Origin: Enterococcus cecorum
GTDB lineage: Bacteria > Bacillota > Bacilli > Lactobacillales > Enterococcaceae
Assembly (NCBI RefSeq): GCF_023221775.1
Contig: NZ_JAKUDS010000006.1
Location: 1 to 64,000 of the forward strand
DNA length: 64,000 nucleotides
Direction of reading: 5' to 3'
This document shows, in pieces, positions 19,617 to 31,219 of this stretch. The notes under the pieces were generated by a model. The model searched no databases and had not been told where the DNA came from. It worked only from the letters and a program-made list of their open reading frames with translations. Every line of letters begins with the position of its first letter. The stretch's first letter is position 1. The position numbers and the translations under genes were made by a program.

Positions 19617-21302
19617 TTAGAATTGTGCTAAAACAAAATCAATAGCTGCCTTAGGATTTCTTGTCAATCCAATATATTCTGCTCCCTTAGTTGCAATAAG
19701 TTTAATACCTAAACGATCTGTATCAGCCTTGATATCTTCATAATATGAATTGACTTGTGGTGCTAGAACAACCATGTCATAATCTTGCATAATATCATAG
19801 TGAGAACCATACGCTCCAGCTTGTGCATGAATTGGTTGATGATAAGCTTCAGCTCCTTCAGTTAACGCGTTAGCCAACATTGCACTGGTCCCTGCACCCG
19901 CACATAAGACCAAAACATTAATTTCTTTATCAGTGACTAATGATGGAGTTGGTATTGATACAGGATCTTTGGTAGTTTGGTGAGTAATAGTTGGAGTCTC
20001 AATTGCTTCTGTTGCTTGACTTTCTTCTTTAGCACGAATACTTTCTTGTTCTACTAATAAATCATCGTATGCCTTACAAAATGGCAAATAGATTACGAAG
20101 TCTACAGCAATTAACACTAAAGCTAATATAATTGATAATACACCCATACCTGTTCCTAAAATCAAACCAATTGGTGCAGGGGTAGCCCAAGGTAAAACAT
20201 ACATGAAACTATTCATACCTAAAACATCAACAAAAAATTTAAAAATACATACATTAACCATCGGTGTCAATAAAAATGGCACAAAGAAATATGGATTTAA
20301 AATAATTGGTGCGGCAAATAATAAAGGTTCATTTACTGCAAAACTAACCGGAATAAATGAAGCCTTCCCTACTGCTTTTAACTGTTTAGATTTAGCAAAC
20401 AATAGTAGAATATATGGAACAACTAAAGTAGCACCAGTTCCTCCCATCGTACCTACGAAATTTCCTAAACCAACAGTTAAAACGTTAGCTGCATGTTGTC
20501 CTTCTTGGAATAATTTTAAATTCGTTTCAACATTAGCATAAATAATTGCAGCAATTGCCGGTTCAACAATAGAAGGACCATGAACACCAACAAACCAGAA
20601 TAATGCCATTGCTCCCCAAATAATCGCAATACCTAAATAACCATCAGCAGCAGTAAATAAAGGCTGCAATAGCGTAATGATTGCTTCGGCAAACGACATA
20701 TTAAAGATATAGTGCACCAATAAATCTAAAACAACCGCTGCCATTACTGCAAAAGAAAAAGGAAAAATGTCTCGAAATGTTTGGGAAATCGTTCCAGGTA
20801 CTTCCTTTGGCATTTTAATGGTAATGTCTTTCAATACGCATAATTTATACATGTTCACCGTTATGAAAGCGGCTACAAAAGAAGCTAATAAACCTTTTGT
20901 TCCCATATAAGTAGTAGAAAAATTACCATCAACTTGAGTAACGCTCAACAACAGGAAACTAACGATTGAAGCTAACATAACTGAAGTAGTATTAATCACT
21001 TTATTTTTAGGTAACTTACGATTCATCGACTCAGCTAAACAACGCGCAGCAGTTGCAGAAACTAATAACCCTACAACTCCCATAGAATATCCATAAACCT
21101 TCCACAACCAAGTAGAAACTGCGTCAGGCCAATTAAAACCAAATATTTCAGGCACAGCTGCAATCAAAATAAAAATACTTGAAAATAAAATAGCTGGCAT
21201 TGCTGTTAAGAATCCATCTCTCACTGCACCTAAATAAATATTTCGTGAGAGTTTCTCAAAAAATGGTTTTCCTTTTTCAATTTGTTTAATCAATCCATTC
21301 AT
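19617..21302 (-). CDS. lacE: PTS lactose transporter IICB component
   Basis: Membrane permease of 561 residues that imports and phosphorylates lactose or related beta-galactosides. The IIC domain (about 1-420) has ~9 hydrophobic segments with the VHGPSIVEPAIAA and GGTGATLVVPYILL loops. A charged linker joins it to the IIB domain, whose phospho-Cys is in VLVLCAGAGTSAMLANAL (about residue 470). Phosphate comes from LacF. Clustered with lacF and lacG in the normal order. Confidence 0.95.
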   Translation of the reverse strand: MNGLIKQIEKGKPFFEKLSRNIYLGAVRDGFLTAMPAILFSSIFILIAAVPEIFGFNWPDAVSTWLWKVYGYSMGVVGLLVSATAARCLAESMNRKLPKNKVINTTSVMLASIVSFLLLSVTQVDGNFSTTYMGTKGLLASFVAAFITVNMYKLCVLKDITIKMPKEVPGTISQTFRDIFPFSFAVMAAVVLDLLVHYIFNMSFAEAIITLLQPLFTAADGYLGIAIIWGAMALFWFVGVHGPSIVEPAIAAIIYANVETNLKLFQEGQHAANVLTVGLGNFVGTMGGTGATLVVPYILLLFAKSKQLKAVGKASFIPVSFAVNEPLLFAAPIILNPYFFVPFLLTPMVNVCIFKFFVDVLGMNSFMYVLPWATPAPIGLILGTGMGVLSIILALVLIAVDFVIYLPFCKAYDDLLVEQESIRAKEESQATEAIETPTITHQTTKDPVSIPTPSLVTDKEINVLVLCAGAGTSAMLANALTEGAEAYHQPIHAQAGAYGSHYDIMQDYDMVVLAPQVNSYYEDIKADTDRLGIKLIATKGAEYIGLTRNPKAAIDFVLAQF

Positions 21303-21383
21303 TATATTTCACTCCTTCTTGGGGTAGTCTGTAAACTACCCCTACCCTTTCATGTCATTTAATTACCTCTTAATATTTAAGTC

Positions 21384-21698
21384 TTATTTTGTTCTTTTAT
21401 ATAATGTAATAAAATCAACAATCAATTCTTTTAATAACAATGTTGTCATTAAATGATCTTGTCCATGAATAAAAATAAAACCTAATTCCAAGTCCTCACC
21501 CGAAGCTTCTTGGGCTAAGATTTTTGTTTGAGCGTTGTGAGCCTTCGCTAAATTATTTTCAGCTTCTTGTAATGCAGAATCTACATTATCAAAATTACCT
21601 GATCTAACCTCCTTTAACAAATTTAACAATGTACTTCTTGCATCTCCAGAATAGGCTACAATCTCAAATCCTAGCATTTGTAACTCATCTTTTTTCAT
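21384..21698 (-). CDS. lacF: PTS lactose IIA component
   Basis: Soluble phosphocarrier of 104 residues that passes phosphate from HPr to the IIB domain of LacE. The active His is in IFIHGQDHLMTTLLL (about residue 78). The start at 21698 (MKKDELQMLGFEIVAYSGDA) follows an AGGAG site; the longer frame overlaps lacG. It is distinct from the orphan cellobiose-type IIA at 12.1-12.4 kb. Confidence 0.94.
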   Translation of the reverse strand: MKKDELQMLGFEIVAYSGDARSTLLNLLKEVRSGNFDNVDSALQEAENNLAKAHNAQTKILAQEASGEDLELGFIFIHGQDHLMTTLLLKELIVDFITLYKRTK

Positions 21699-21715
21699 CA
21701 ATCTCGCTCCTAGCA

Positions 21716-23973
<2,258 letters not shown>

Positions 23974-24002
23974 TTCCTTAGCCTCCTTTAATTTTTAAAA
24001 AT

Positions 24003-24065
24003 AAAAAAATACCCCAAACAACTGATGTAAATACATATAATCTACATCAACCATTTGCGGTATTG
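24003..24065 (-). terminator. Leader terminator of the lac operon
   Basis: On the minus strand AATACC at the end of the RAT motif pairs with GGTATT, and GATGTA pairs with TACATC inside it, followed by TTTTTTT. It lies in the lacT leader and is the attenuator that LacT would prevent. Confidence 0.75.
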
Positions 24066-24090
24066 CCTGCCTTTATCCCAGTCACAATCC
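24059..24090 (-). promoter_or_regulatory. RAT antiterminator site bound by LacT
   Basis: The minus strand reads GGATTGTGACTGGGATAAAG followed by GCAGGCAATACC. This matches the ribonucleic antiterminator consensus of the LicT/SacY family and overlaps the left arm of the terminator, as the mechanism requires. Confidence 0.85.
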
Positions 24091-24122
24091 ACTGATATTC
24101 AGTTCTTTGCTTCACGAACTTT

Positions 24123-24151
24123 ATTCTAGCACTTTAGTTTTTATTTGTAAA
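24123..24151 (-). promoter_or_regulatory. lacTGFE promoter
   Basis: TTTACA (24146-24151) and TAGAAT (24123-24128) on the minus strand are spaced by 17 bp. AAGTGTTTACAAAT around the -35 is cre-like, which would fit carbon catabolite control, but this is only suggestive. Confidence 0.65.
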
Positions 24152-24262
24152 CACTTACTTTTATTTTTTTTCATATAAGGTTCACTTTAAAGAGATGGGT
24201 ATGCTTTTGATATAGAAATATATAATTCAATAAGATTATCAATATAAAAAAACATATTAACC
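24152..24262. other. Short AT-rich spacer
   Basis: No gene or clear signal is seen between the lac promoter and the terminator of the peptide gene. Confidence 0.5.
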
Positions 24263-24300
24263 TAAAAACGTGTTGCCATACACTTTGGCAACACGCTTTT
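24263..24300 (-). terminator. Terminator after the 37-residue peptide gene
   Basis: GCGTGTTGCCA pairs with TGGCAACACG over an eight-base loop, followed by a T run on the minus strand. It starts directly at the stop codon of the peptide gene. Confidence 0.88.
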
Positions 24301-24414
24301 TTAGAATTTGAAGATTTTTTTGAACACTTTACGGATGGTTTGTTTCGCATTGCCCAAACGAAAACTTCCTTGAATTTCGATGCTGTGTTTCTTTTGTTGA
24401 TTTTCTTTCGCCAT
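24301..24414 (-). CDS. Cationic 37-residue peptide, possible exported bacteriocin or signal
   Basis: A short gene with AGGAG nine bases before its ATG, 16 bp after the ABC exporter and ended by a strong terminator, so clearly part of that operon. The product starts MAKENQQKKHSIEIQGSF and ends KQTIRKVFKKIFKF, a strongly basic, amphipathic C-terminal helix. It has no double-glycine motif, no signal peptide and no Cys. Position and charge suggest a peptide handled by the exporter or by the Rgg-like regulator. No family is recognised. Confidence 0.75.
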   Translation of the reverse strand: MAKENQQKKHSIEIQGSFRLGNAKQTIRKVFKKIFKF

Positions 24415-24430
24415 ATTCCAGCACTCCTTT

Positions 24431-26029
24431 TTATAACGTATTTAAATCAATAACCTCATCATACAATCCAGCTAGTTTGGGATTTAAATGATGGGTAATC
24501 ATAATAACCGTGTGATTAGGCAAGGACAATAGATACCGTTCAATTTGTTCAGCTGTGTCTTTATCTAAGTTAGCTGTTGTTTCATCCAATAACAGAATCG
24601 GTGTATCCCGCAGTAAAGTCCGAGCTAAAGCCAAGCGTTGTTTTTGTCCACCGGATAGCTCTAATTCACTAGGACCGAGCTGAGTTTCTAATTGTTGAGG
24701 TAATTGCGTAGTGACCTGAGCGAATTGCGTCGAGGTTAAGACTTGTTGCAATTGTTGGTGACTAAAATCTTGGAGCAAGGTTAAGTTTTCTTCAATACTC
24801 GCTTCAAAGACATACGGTACCTGGTCAACATAACTAATTTCTTCATGAATTTGATTGGCAGATAGCTGCGCATAATCCACGCCACCAATGGTCAACTTGC
24901 CACTAGTAGGGGAAATCTTACCGGTTAATAAATGAAATAACGTTGATTTGCCTGAACCACTCGCCCCGGTAATTACATATTTTTTTCCAGTTTCAAAGGT
25001 CAGACTCAGTCGGTTAAAAATAACGTTATCTTCATATGAAAAATCAACATTTTCCAATTGCAAAGTATGATTGGGCAGTTTTTGATTGATTATTTGCTGC
25101 TTTTCTTTTTGTTGCAGCGGTTCATACTTTTCAAAAATAGGTTGGACACTGCTAATCATAATCAAACAGTTCGCCAAATTCCCCATTGCATTCATCACGT
25201 TGGCACTTAGATTTTCAATAGTCAAAAAAGCCCCAAATGAAATAATGCTGCGAAAAATCAACCAACCACTGTATCCGGTAATCACGATTTGACTAAAAAC
25301 ATTGGCAAATGAACTGAGAAAAGTCGAAAAGGCATGCACTTTTGCTGCACGGACATTCCGTTTGGCTAACTGTAGACTGAATTGTTGCACTTTTTTGGGT
25401 AAATAACTTAACGCATTGAGTACATATAACGTTGCATATCCTTGAAATAAATTGCTCATCTTGCCGGTAAAGTGTTCGTTTTCGACGGTTAACTCTTGGA
25501 AACGCTGCATGAGTGGTTTATTCGATAATCTTGGTAAGTAAAGGGTGAATAAACTTAAAAGTGCAAAAACAATCATTAAGGAATAATGCATTTTGACTAA
25601 CACTATAATCGAAAAGAGCAGCATCGTGAAGTGCTCAACCATTTGATAGACAGCCGGAAATCCTTGATCGGCTATCATCTGCATATCATTCGTCATCCAT
25701 GAAACAAAACTCCCTGCACCTTTTGCTTGATTTTGTTGATAGGAGGTTTGTGTCAATTTTTCCGTTAAATGAATGCGCAAATCATTAATCATTTTTTGAA
25801 TAACATATTCTTGAAACCAACTGTTCAATCCACTAATTGCACATGACAAAGTATAAATAACACCTTGTAACAATAAATAAAACAAAAACTGCCTCCAATG
25901 TTTTGCAAGCAATTCATTCGTAATCGTTGTTAATAAAACAGCCGAATAGATTTTCAAGCCTGAAGAAGCAGCAATCATCAACATAACCAACACATTGAGT
26001 CCTTTACGCTGTAAAAAACATCTTTTCAT
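24431..26029 (-). CDS. ABC transporter, fused membrane and ATPase domains
   Basis: Half-transporter of 532 residues. The type I exporter membrane domain with ~6 helices covers 1-310. The ATPase domain has Walker A TGASGSGKSTL (~355), a Q loop (SYVDQVPYVFE), signature ELSGGQKQRLALAR, Walker B ILLLDETTANLD and an H-loop Thr-His. There is no N-terminal C39 peptidase. It is transcribed away from an Rgg-like regulator and is followed by the cationic peptide gene, so peptide export or self-protection is the likely role. Confidence 0.88.
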   Translation of the reverse strand: MKRCFLQRKGLNVLVMLMIAASSGLKIYSAVLLTTITNELLAKHWRQFLFYLLLQGVIYTLSCAISGLNSWFQEYVIQKMINDLRIHLTEKLTQTSYQQNQAKGAGSFVSWMTNDMQMIADQGFPAVYQMVEHFTMLLFSIIVLVKMHYSLMIVFALLSLFTLYLPRLSNKPLMQRFQELTVENEHFTGKMSNLFQGYATLYVLNALSYLPKKVQQFSLQLAKRNVRAAKVHAFSTFLSSFANVFSQIVITGYSGWLIFRSIISFGAFLTIENLSANVMNAMGNLANCLIMISSVQPIFEKYEPLQQKEKQQIINQKLPNHTLQLENVDFSYEDNVIFNRLSLTFETGKKYVITGASGSGKSTLFHLLTGKISPTSGKLTIGGVDYAQLSANQIHEEISYVDQVPYVFEASIEENLTLLQDFSHQQLQQVLTSTQFAQVTTQLPQQLETQLGPSELELSGGQKQRLALARTLLRDTPILLLDETTANLDKDTAEQIERYLLSLPNHTVIMITHHLNPKLAGLYDEVIDLNTL

Positions 26030-26059
26030 TTCATTCCTCCGTTTCTTTCGTAATCAGTT

Positions 26060-26190
26060 GAGATATTTTCTATTATACTAAAAAAACAAAAAAAACAAAT
26101 ATTTTGTCTCGTATTCCGACATCAATTACACTCAAGGGTCTTTGGAGAGTATATTTGACGGACACTCGTTTATCTTTTAAACTAAAAAAA
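26060..26190. promoter_or_regulatory. Divergent promoter region, ABC exporter and Rgg-like gene
   Basis: The minus strand has TATAAT at about 26072-26080 behind a TTGTTT-like -35, driving the exporter-peptide operon. The plus strand leads to a strong AAGGAGG site before the regulator. Control by the regulator is inferred from the divergent layout. Confidence 0.5.
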
Positions 26191-26200
26191 GGAGGAACTT

Positions 26201-27070
26201 ATGGAAGAATATGGGAAAATACTAAAGAGAATTCGCTTAGAAAAAGGATTGACACAAAAAGAACTTTCAGTAGGTATTCTTTCTAGATCGCACCTTTCTG
26301 AATTAGAAAACGGGAACTACTACTGTTCTTTTGATAAATTTCTGCAACTACTCAGAAGATTAAATGTCAGTTTGCACGAATTTGACCTTTATTTAAAAGA
26401 ATCCATTTACCAAGAAGATTTCCGGCGAAAGATTAAAATTGAGGCTGCGGTCAATGCACATGATATTGCTGAGATGAAGCGTTTATTGGCAGAATTTCCA
26501 ATCGTTGATGAAAAAAATGTTCGAATGCGGCATGAAAAACTTTTGCTAGAGGCCCTCATCGAGTATCATCAAAATCACCAAATCATGAATCTCACACGTT
26601 ACCAAGAAATTTTAGATTATCTGTCTAGAGTATCTGAATGGGGAATGTATGAACTGAATTTACTGGCTAATTTTCTATTTATTTTTGATATGGACACCTT
26701 ACCTCTTATCATGCAGCAAATCTATAAAAAAGCGAATAAAAAGAATGCTTCAGATGAATATACCTATCTATACTTGCGTCTACTGATTAACTTAAGTGAT
26801 TTTTATTTAAAGAATTTAGACTATCAAACTTGCCAAGAAATAGCTCAACAAGCGATTGCCATTGCCTATCAAAAAAATAACCTGTTCGAGCTTACTCTGG
26901 CAAAAATTCATTTCTACTTAGCTGATATTCTAAAAACACAACAGATTCATCCCAATTTACCCCTTTACTGTCAGTACCTTGAATCCATTGGTTTGGTAGA
27001 ATTAAGTCAAATGATTCAAGAGGATATTCATTATTATACAAATATCGCACATAGTAAAAAGAACAATTAG
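26201..27070 (+). CDS. Rgg/GadR/MutR-like transcription regulator
   Basis: Protein of 289 residues. An N-terminal XRE helix-turn-helix (KILKRIRLEKGLTQKELSVG then SRSHLSELENGN, about 7-40) is followed by a ~230-residue all-helical region like the TPR-type ligand domain of Rgg proteins. Members often bind short peptides and activate a neighbouring operon. AAGGAGG precedes the ATG. It is divergent from the exporter and cationic peptide, its probable targets. Confidence 0.83.
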   Translation: MEEYGKILKRIRLEKGLTQKELSVGILSRSHLSELENGNYYCSFDKFLQLLRRLNVSLHEFDLYLKESIYQEDFRRKIKIEAAVNAHDIAEMKRLLAEFPIVDEKNVRMRHEKLLLEALIEYHQNHQIMNLTRYQEILDYLSRVSEWGMYELNLLANFLFIFDMDTLPLIMQQIYKKANKKNASDEYTYLYLRLLINLSDFYLKNLDYQTCQEIAQQAIAIAYQKNNLFELTLAKIHFYLADILKTQQIHPNLPLYCQYLESIGLVELSQMIQEDIHYYTNIAHSKKNN

Positions 27071-27104
27071 CTGTTGAATAAAAAACGGATAATTGTTCTT
27101 TTTA
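27056..27104 (+). terminator. Terminator after the Rgg-like gene
   Basis: AAAAAGAACAATTA pairs with TAATTGTTCTTTTT around a 20-base loop, overlapping the end of the coding region. Confidence 0.75.
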
Positions 27105-27263
27105 ACAATCTTTTATCCCCTCCTCATTTTACTCTTTTTAGTTAGTAAAACCCTTTTTTGCCCCTGATATCGACCTCTACTTTGCTTTTCGTTTACTTTT
27201 CATTGCAACTTCTTGCATTCATCGCTATAATGAATTGACTAAATAAAAAAGTGAGGGAATGCC

Positions 27264-28895
27264 TTGTTAACAGTAAGTGATGTTAGTTTACATTTTTCAG
27301 ATCGCAAATTGTTTGATGAAGTGAATATTAAGTTTACCCCGGGGAATTGCTACGGTTTAATCGGTGCGAATGGTGCGGGAAAATCTACCTTTTTAAAAAT
27401 TTTAGCGGGTGAGTTACAACCTTCAACCGGTGTGGTAACGCTTGGGCCAGATGAGCGCCTAGCCGTCTTAAAACAAAATCATTTCGACTACGAAGAATAT
27501 CCCGTGATTGAAACGGTCATCATGGGGCACAAACGTCTCTATGACATTATGAAGGAAAAAGATGCCATTTATATGAAGCCTGATTTTTCTGATGAAGATG
27601 GGATTCGCGCGGCAGAATTGGAAGGCGAATTTGCCGAACTAAATGGTTGGGAAGCTGAAATGGAAGCAGCCGTGTTATTGCAAGGGTTGAATATTCCAGA
27701 TGAACTGCACCATGTAACGATGAGTGAACTAGCGGCTGGGCAAAAAGTGAAAGTTCTCTTGGCTCAAGCGCTATTTGGAAAGCCTGACGTGTTACTATTA
27801 GACGAACCGACCAACGGCTTAGATATCCAGTCGATTAGTTGGTTAGAGGAATTTTTGATTAACTTCGAAAATACCGTCATTGTCGTTTCCCATGACCGTC
27901 ATTTCTTAAATAAAGTCTGCACCCACATGGCGGACCTTGATTTTGGCAAGATTAAGCTATATGTTGGGAACTATGATTTCTGGTTAGAATCTAGCCAATT
28001 AGCGGCCAAATTACAAGCCCAACAAAATGCCAAAAAAGAAGAACAAATCAAGGAATTACAAGAATTTATCGCGCGTTTCAGTGCTAATGCGTCAAAATCA
28101 AAACAAGCGACTTCTAGAAAGAAAATGTTGGAAAAAATCACCTTAGAAGATATTCAACCTTCTTCTCGCCGCTATCCTTTCGTTGGCTTTAAACCAGAAC
28201 GCGAAATCGGGAATGACTTATTGCAAGTGGATAATGTGAGTGTTACTATCGACGGCAAGAAGATTTTAGATAACATTAGCTTTACCCTTAATAAAGATGA
28301 TAAAGTCGCATTTATTGCCAATAATGATATCACCACCACCACACTATTTAAGGTAATTATGGGTGAAATCACGCCTGATACGGGTTCTGTACGTTGGGGT
28401 GTGACAACTAGCCAAGCGTATTTACCAAAAGATACTACCAAAGAATTCGATAACGAGTTAACCATTGTCGATTGGTTGCGTCAATATGCTAGCAAGGAAG
28501 AAGATGACAATACCTTCTTGCGTAGTTTCCTAGGGCGGATGTTATTCTCTGGAGATGAAGTCTTAAAACCAGTCAATGTCTTATCCGGGGGCGAAAAAGT
28601 GCGCTGTATGCTTTCGAAGTTGATGTTATCTAAAGCCAATGTTCTCGTGCTAGATGACCCAACCAACCACCTAGATTTAGAGTCCATTACAGCATTAAAC
28701 GATGGCTTGATGAGCTTTACTGGTTCACTGCTATTTGCTTCTCATGACCATCAATTCATCCAAACCTTGGCTAACCGTATCATCGTCGTCTCTGATAAAG
28801 GGGTAGTCGATCGTGCGGAAACAACCTTTGATGAATTTTTAGAAAATGAAACAGTCCAAGCCCAAGTCAAAGAAATGCTCGGACGCAATATTTAA
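27264..28895 (+). CDS. ABC-F family ATPase (YkpA/YbiT-like)
   Basis: Soluble protein of 543 residues with two ATPase domains and no membrane part, of the ribosome-associated ABC-F class. Domain 1 has an intact GANGAGKST, ELAAGQKVKVLLAQ and LLLDEPTNGLD. The helical interdomain linker (about 235-295) carries SKQATSRKKMLEKI. In domain 2 the signature LSGGEKVRCML and LVLDDPTNHLD are kept. Its Walker A reads AFIANNDITTTT, lacking the usual glycines and lysine. It is monocistronic with a terminator. Confidence 0.92.
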   Translation: MLTVSDVSLHFSDRKLFDEVNIKFTPGNCYGLIGANGAGKSTFLKILAGELQPSTGVVTLGPDERLAVLKQNHFDYEEYPVIETVIMGHKRLYDIMKEKDAIYMKPDFSDEDGIRAAELEGEFAELNGWEAEMEAAVLLQGLNIPDELHHVTMSELAAGQKVKVLLAQALFGKPDVLLLDEPTNGLDIQSISWLEEFLINFENTVIVVSHDRHFLNKVCTHMADLDFGKIKLYVGNYDFWLESSQLAAKLQAQQNAKKEEQIKELQEFIARFSANASKSKQATSRKKMLEKITLEDIQPSSRRYPFVGFKPEREIGNDLLQVDNVSVTIDGKKILDNISFTLNKDDKVAFIANNDITTTTLFKVIMGEITPDTGSVRWGVTTSQAYLPKDTTKEFDNELTIVDWLRQYASKEEDDNTFLRSFLGRMLFSGDEVLKPVNVLSGGEKVRCMLSKLMLSKANVLVLDDPTNHLDLESITALNDGLMSFTGSLLFASHDHQFIQTLANRIIVVSDKGVVDRAETTFDEFLENETVQAQVKEMLGRNI

Positions 28896-28903
28896 CATAT
28901 TAT

Positions 28904-28932
28904 AAGCTGGTAAGTTGTTTGCCAGCTTTTTT
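28904..28932 (+). terminator. Terminator after the ABC-F gene
   Basis: AAGCTGG pairs with CCAGCTT, followed by TTTTT. Confidence 0.85.
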
Positions 28933-28967
28933 GACGTTTTTATAGTCGCTTCACCTTTGATTCGTAC

Positions 28968-29120
28968 TTTTTACAACTTTCTCTTAGTTACTTCAAACTT
29001 TCTTCACATCCATCGCTTATTATAAAAGCATCCCAAACAAACAACCCTAATATTAAACACTTTTTCATTTTCAAACTCCTTTTTAAGCTCCGTCAGTATG
29101 TTGCTGGCGGAGTTTGTTTT
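28968..29120. repeat. 155-bp direct repeat, left copy
   Basis: Almost identical to 30975-31129, so the chemotaxis-type gene sits between two copies. It contains a plus-strand terminator (AAGCTCCGTCAG pairing with CTGGCGGAG, then T run) and, on the minus strand, a 26-codon ORF with its own AAGGAG site. Confidence 0.9.
28988..29068 (-). CDS. 26-residue small ORF inside the direct repeat (copy 1)
   Basis: ATG preceded by AAGGAGTTTGAAA. The product starts MKKCLILGLFVWDAFI and ends GCEESLK: a basic start, one hydrophobic stretch and a polar tail, like a tiny membrane peptide or lipoprotein-like leader. It is duplicated at 30995-31075 with one residue changed (Ile to Met). Conservation in both copies is expected from a recent duplication, so it is weak evidence for coding. 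Confidence 0.4.
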   Translation of the reverse strand: MKKCLILGLFVWDAFIISDGCEESLK

Positions 29121-29220
29121 TTGCAAAATATCTTCCTTCCTATTAATAAATGTAGAATTCATCCGATATAAGTTTTGAATTTAATGTTTGATGAACAAAT
29201 CCTAAATGGGAGTGTATTAC

Positions 29221-30930
29221 ATGAAAGCGAAAAGAAGTATTAAGGTCAAAATTTTGGTACCTATCAGTTTATTAGTTACCTTTATTTGCATCGGGATTGG
29301 CTGGGTCTCCTACCATCAATTACAAAAAAATATGATTCAGATGGGGATTGAAGAAGCTCGTTTGGCAGCAAGTAATGTCAGTAAAGTGATTGATGCCAAA
29401 CAATTACAAAATATCCAAAAAGGGGATGAACATACCGCTGAGTATCAAAATATTCTAAAACTCATGCGGAATATGAAAGAAAATAGTGGAATTAAATATC
29501 TTTATACGCTGACAACTGACCACAACAAGGTCTATTACGGTATAGATACAGATAATACGAGTAATCGGTCAAAAATTGGGGATGAATTTGTTGAGAACTA
29601 CGCCTATCTAACCCCTGCCTTTAGTGGACAAATTCAAAGCAGTCCTACCATCGATCATAGTGAAGATGGAGACTTAATCACTGTCTATCAGCCAATTGAA
29701 GATAATGGAAAAGTTGTGGCACTTATAGGCTGTGATTACGATGCAGCTTCCTTAGTTAGAAAATTACGCAACTTACTCATTCAAACCATTTTATTTACCT
29801 TATTCAGTACGATATTAGCAATTCTTATTTTGCTATTCGTAGTGAATCTAGTAACCAAAAATTTGAAAACCATTAATGAAAAAATTTATGATTTAGTGCA
29901 TAACGAAGGTGATTTAACACAGCATCTAACCGTTACTAGTAATGATGAACTAGCCGAAATCGCGGAAAATATCAATCATCTACTAAAATATATGCACAAT
30001 ATCATGAGTAATATTCACTACAATACGAATCAACTCGAAAACTCTATCATCACTGTGCAACAATCGGTCAATACTGTGAATGAACATACAGAAGACATTT
30101 CCTCAACAATGGAAGAAATGAGTGCTTCGATGCAAGAAACCTCGGCTTCCATGAGTGAGATGGATCATTCTATTCAAAGTGTCTATGAAATCGTAAAACA
30201 AACCGCGCAAAATGCAGATTTAGAAAAACAAAAAAGTCAAGAAGTTGCGCTTAAAGCTAGTGAAATCTATCAAAATGCAGAAACAAAACATCAGCAAGCG
30301 CAAGAACTAGCTGAAAGATTGATTACGGCTGTTCATCAAAAAATTGAGGACTCACAATCGGTAACAAAAATCGAAATGTTGACCAATAACATTATTGACA
30401 TTACAAAACAAACCAACTTATTAGCACTCAATGCAAGTATTGAAGCCGCTCGTTCAGGAGAAGCAGGCAAAGGATTTGCTGTCGTAGCTGATCAAATTGG
30501 ACAACTAGCTAAAACCTCGGCTAATACAGCTAATGACATTCAACAAATTACCTCTGAAGTGCTCCAATCCGTCAATGATTTAGCACAAGAAGCAGAAAAA
30601 ATGCTCACTTTTATTCAAGAACACGCAATGGATGGCTATCAGCAATTAATGCTCACTAGCACACAGTACAAGGACTCTGTTGAAAATGTTCAAGAAATCA
30701 TGATACAATTCGCAACAGATAGCCAAAATCTTAATCAGTTAATGAATGAAATTAAGCACTCCGTTGAATCTGTAAGAATTGCTAGCGAAGAAAGTGCTGA
30801 AGGAATTGTAAATGTAACGGAATCTATGATGGAAACTTCTAATAACATGCATCAAATCACTAAAGAAGTAGCAAACAATCAAAAAGTTGCCCATCAATTA
30901 GGACAAGAAGTAGATAAATTTAGATTATAA
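29221..30930 (+). CDS. Methyl-accepting chemotaxis-type receptor
   Basis: Membrane receptor of 569 residues. N-terminal helix (about 10-30), extracellular sensor region (about 35-185, Cache-like, with the GCDYDAASL end), second helix (~187-212), HAMP linker (~213-265) and a long coiled coil. The conserved MCP tip reads [20 protein letters not shown] followed by [14 protein letters not shown]. Start at 29221 follows GGGAG. No che genes or flagellar genes are in the window; cocci of this group are often non-motile, so the partner kinase is unknown. Confidence 0.9.
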   Translation: MKAKRSIKVKILVPISLLVTFICIGIGWVSYHQLQKNMIQMGIEEARLAASNVSKVIDAKQLQNIQKGDEHTAEYQNILKLMRNMKENSGIKYLYTLTTDHNKVYYGIDTDNTSNRSKIGDEFVENYAYLTPAFSGQIQSSPTIDHSEDGDLITVYQPIEDNGKVVALIGCDYDAASLVRKLRNLLIQTILFTLFSTILAILILLFVVNLVTKNLKTINEKIYDLVHNEGDLTQHLTVTSNDELAEIAENINHLLKYMHNIMSNIHYNTNQLENSIITVQQSVNTVNEHTEDISSTMEEMSASMQETSASMSEMDHSIQSVYEIVKQTAQNADLEKQKSQEVALKASEIYQNAETKHQQAQELAERLITAVHQKIEDSQSVTKIEMLTNNIIDITKQTNLLALNASIEAARSGEAGKGFAVVADQIGQLAKTSANTANDIQQITSEVLQSVNDLAQEAEKMLTFIQEHAMDGYQQLMLTSTQYKDSVENVQEIMIQFATDSQNLNQLMNEIKHSVESVRIASEESAEGIVNVTESMMETSNNMHQITKEVANNQKVAHQLGQEVDKFRL

Positions 30931-30937
30931 TTGATAC

Positions 30938-30970
30938 AGCTAACGGTAGGTATACTTATCGTTAGCTTTT
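30938..30970 (+). terminator. Terminator after the chemotaxis-type gene
   Basis: AGCTAACG pairs with CGTTAGCT, followed by TTTTCCTTTTTTT. Confidence 0.75.
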
Positions 30971-30974
30971 CCTT

Positions 30975-31129
30975 TTTTTACAACTTTCTCTTAGTTACTT
31001 CAAACTTTCTTCACATCCATCGCTTATCATAAAAGCATCCCAAACAAACAACCCTAATATTAAACACTTTTTCATTTTCAAACTCCTTTTTTTAAGCTCC
31101 GTCAGTATGTTGCTGGCGGAGTTTGTTTT
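30975..31129. repeat. 155-bp direct repeat, right copy
   Basis: Second copy of 28968-29120, differing in a few positions. Same internal terminator hairpin (AAGCTCCGTCAG with CTGGCGGAG). Confidence 0.9.
30995..31075 (-). CDS. 26-residue small ORF inside the direct repeat (copy 2)
   Basis: Same small ORF as at 28988-29068 with the same ribosome site. The one coding difference is Ile to Met near residue 17. Confidence 0.38.
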   Translation of the reverse strand: MKKCLILGLFVWDAFMISDGCEESLK

Positions 31130-31219
31130 ATTTACAGAGAAATCCAATCATATTTAGTTACATCTTAGGCTTTTGCTTTTTTTCAAACTATGATATCTTG
31201 AATGGAGAGTATGTTAGAA

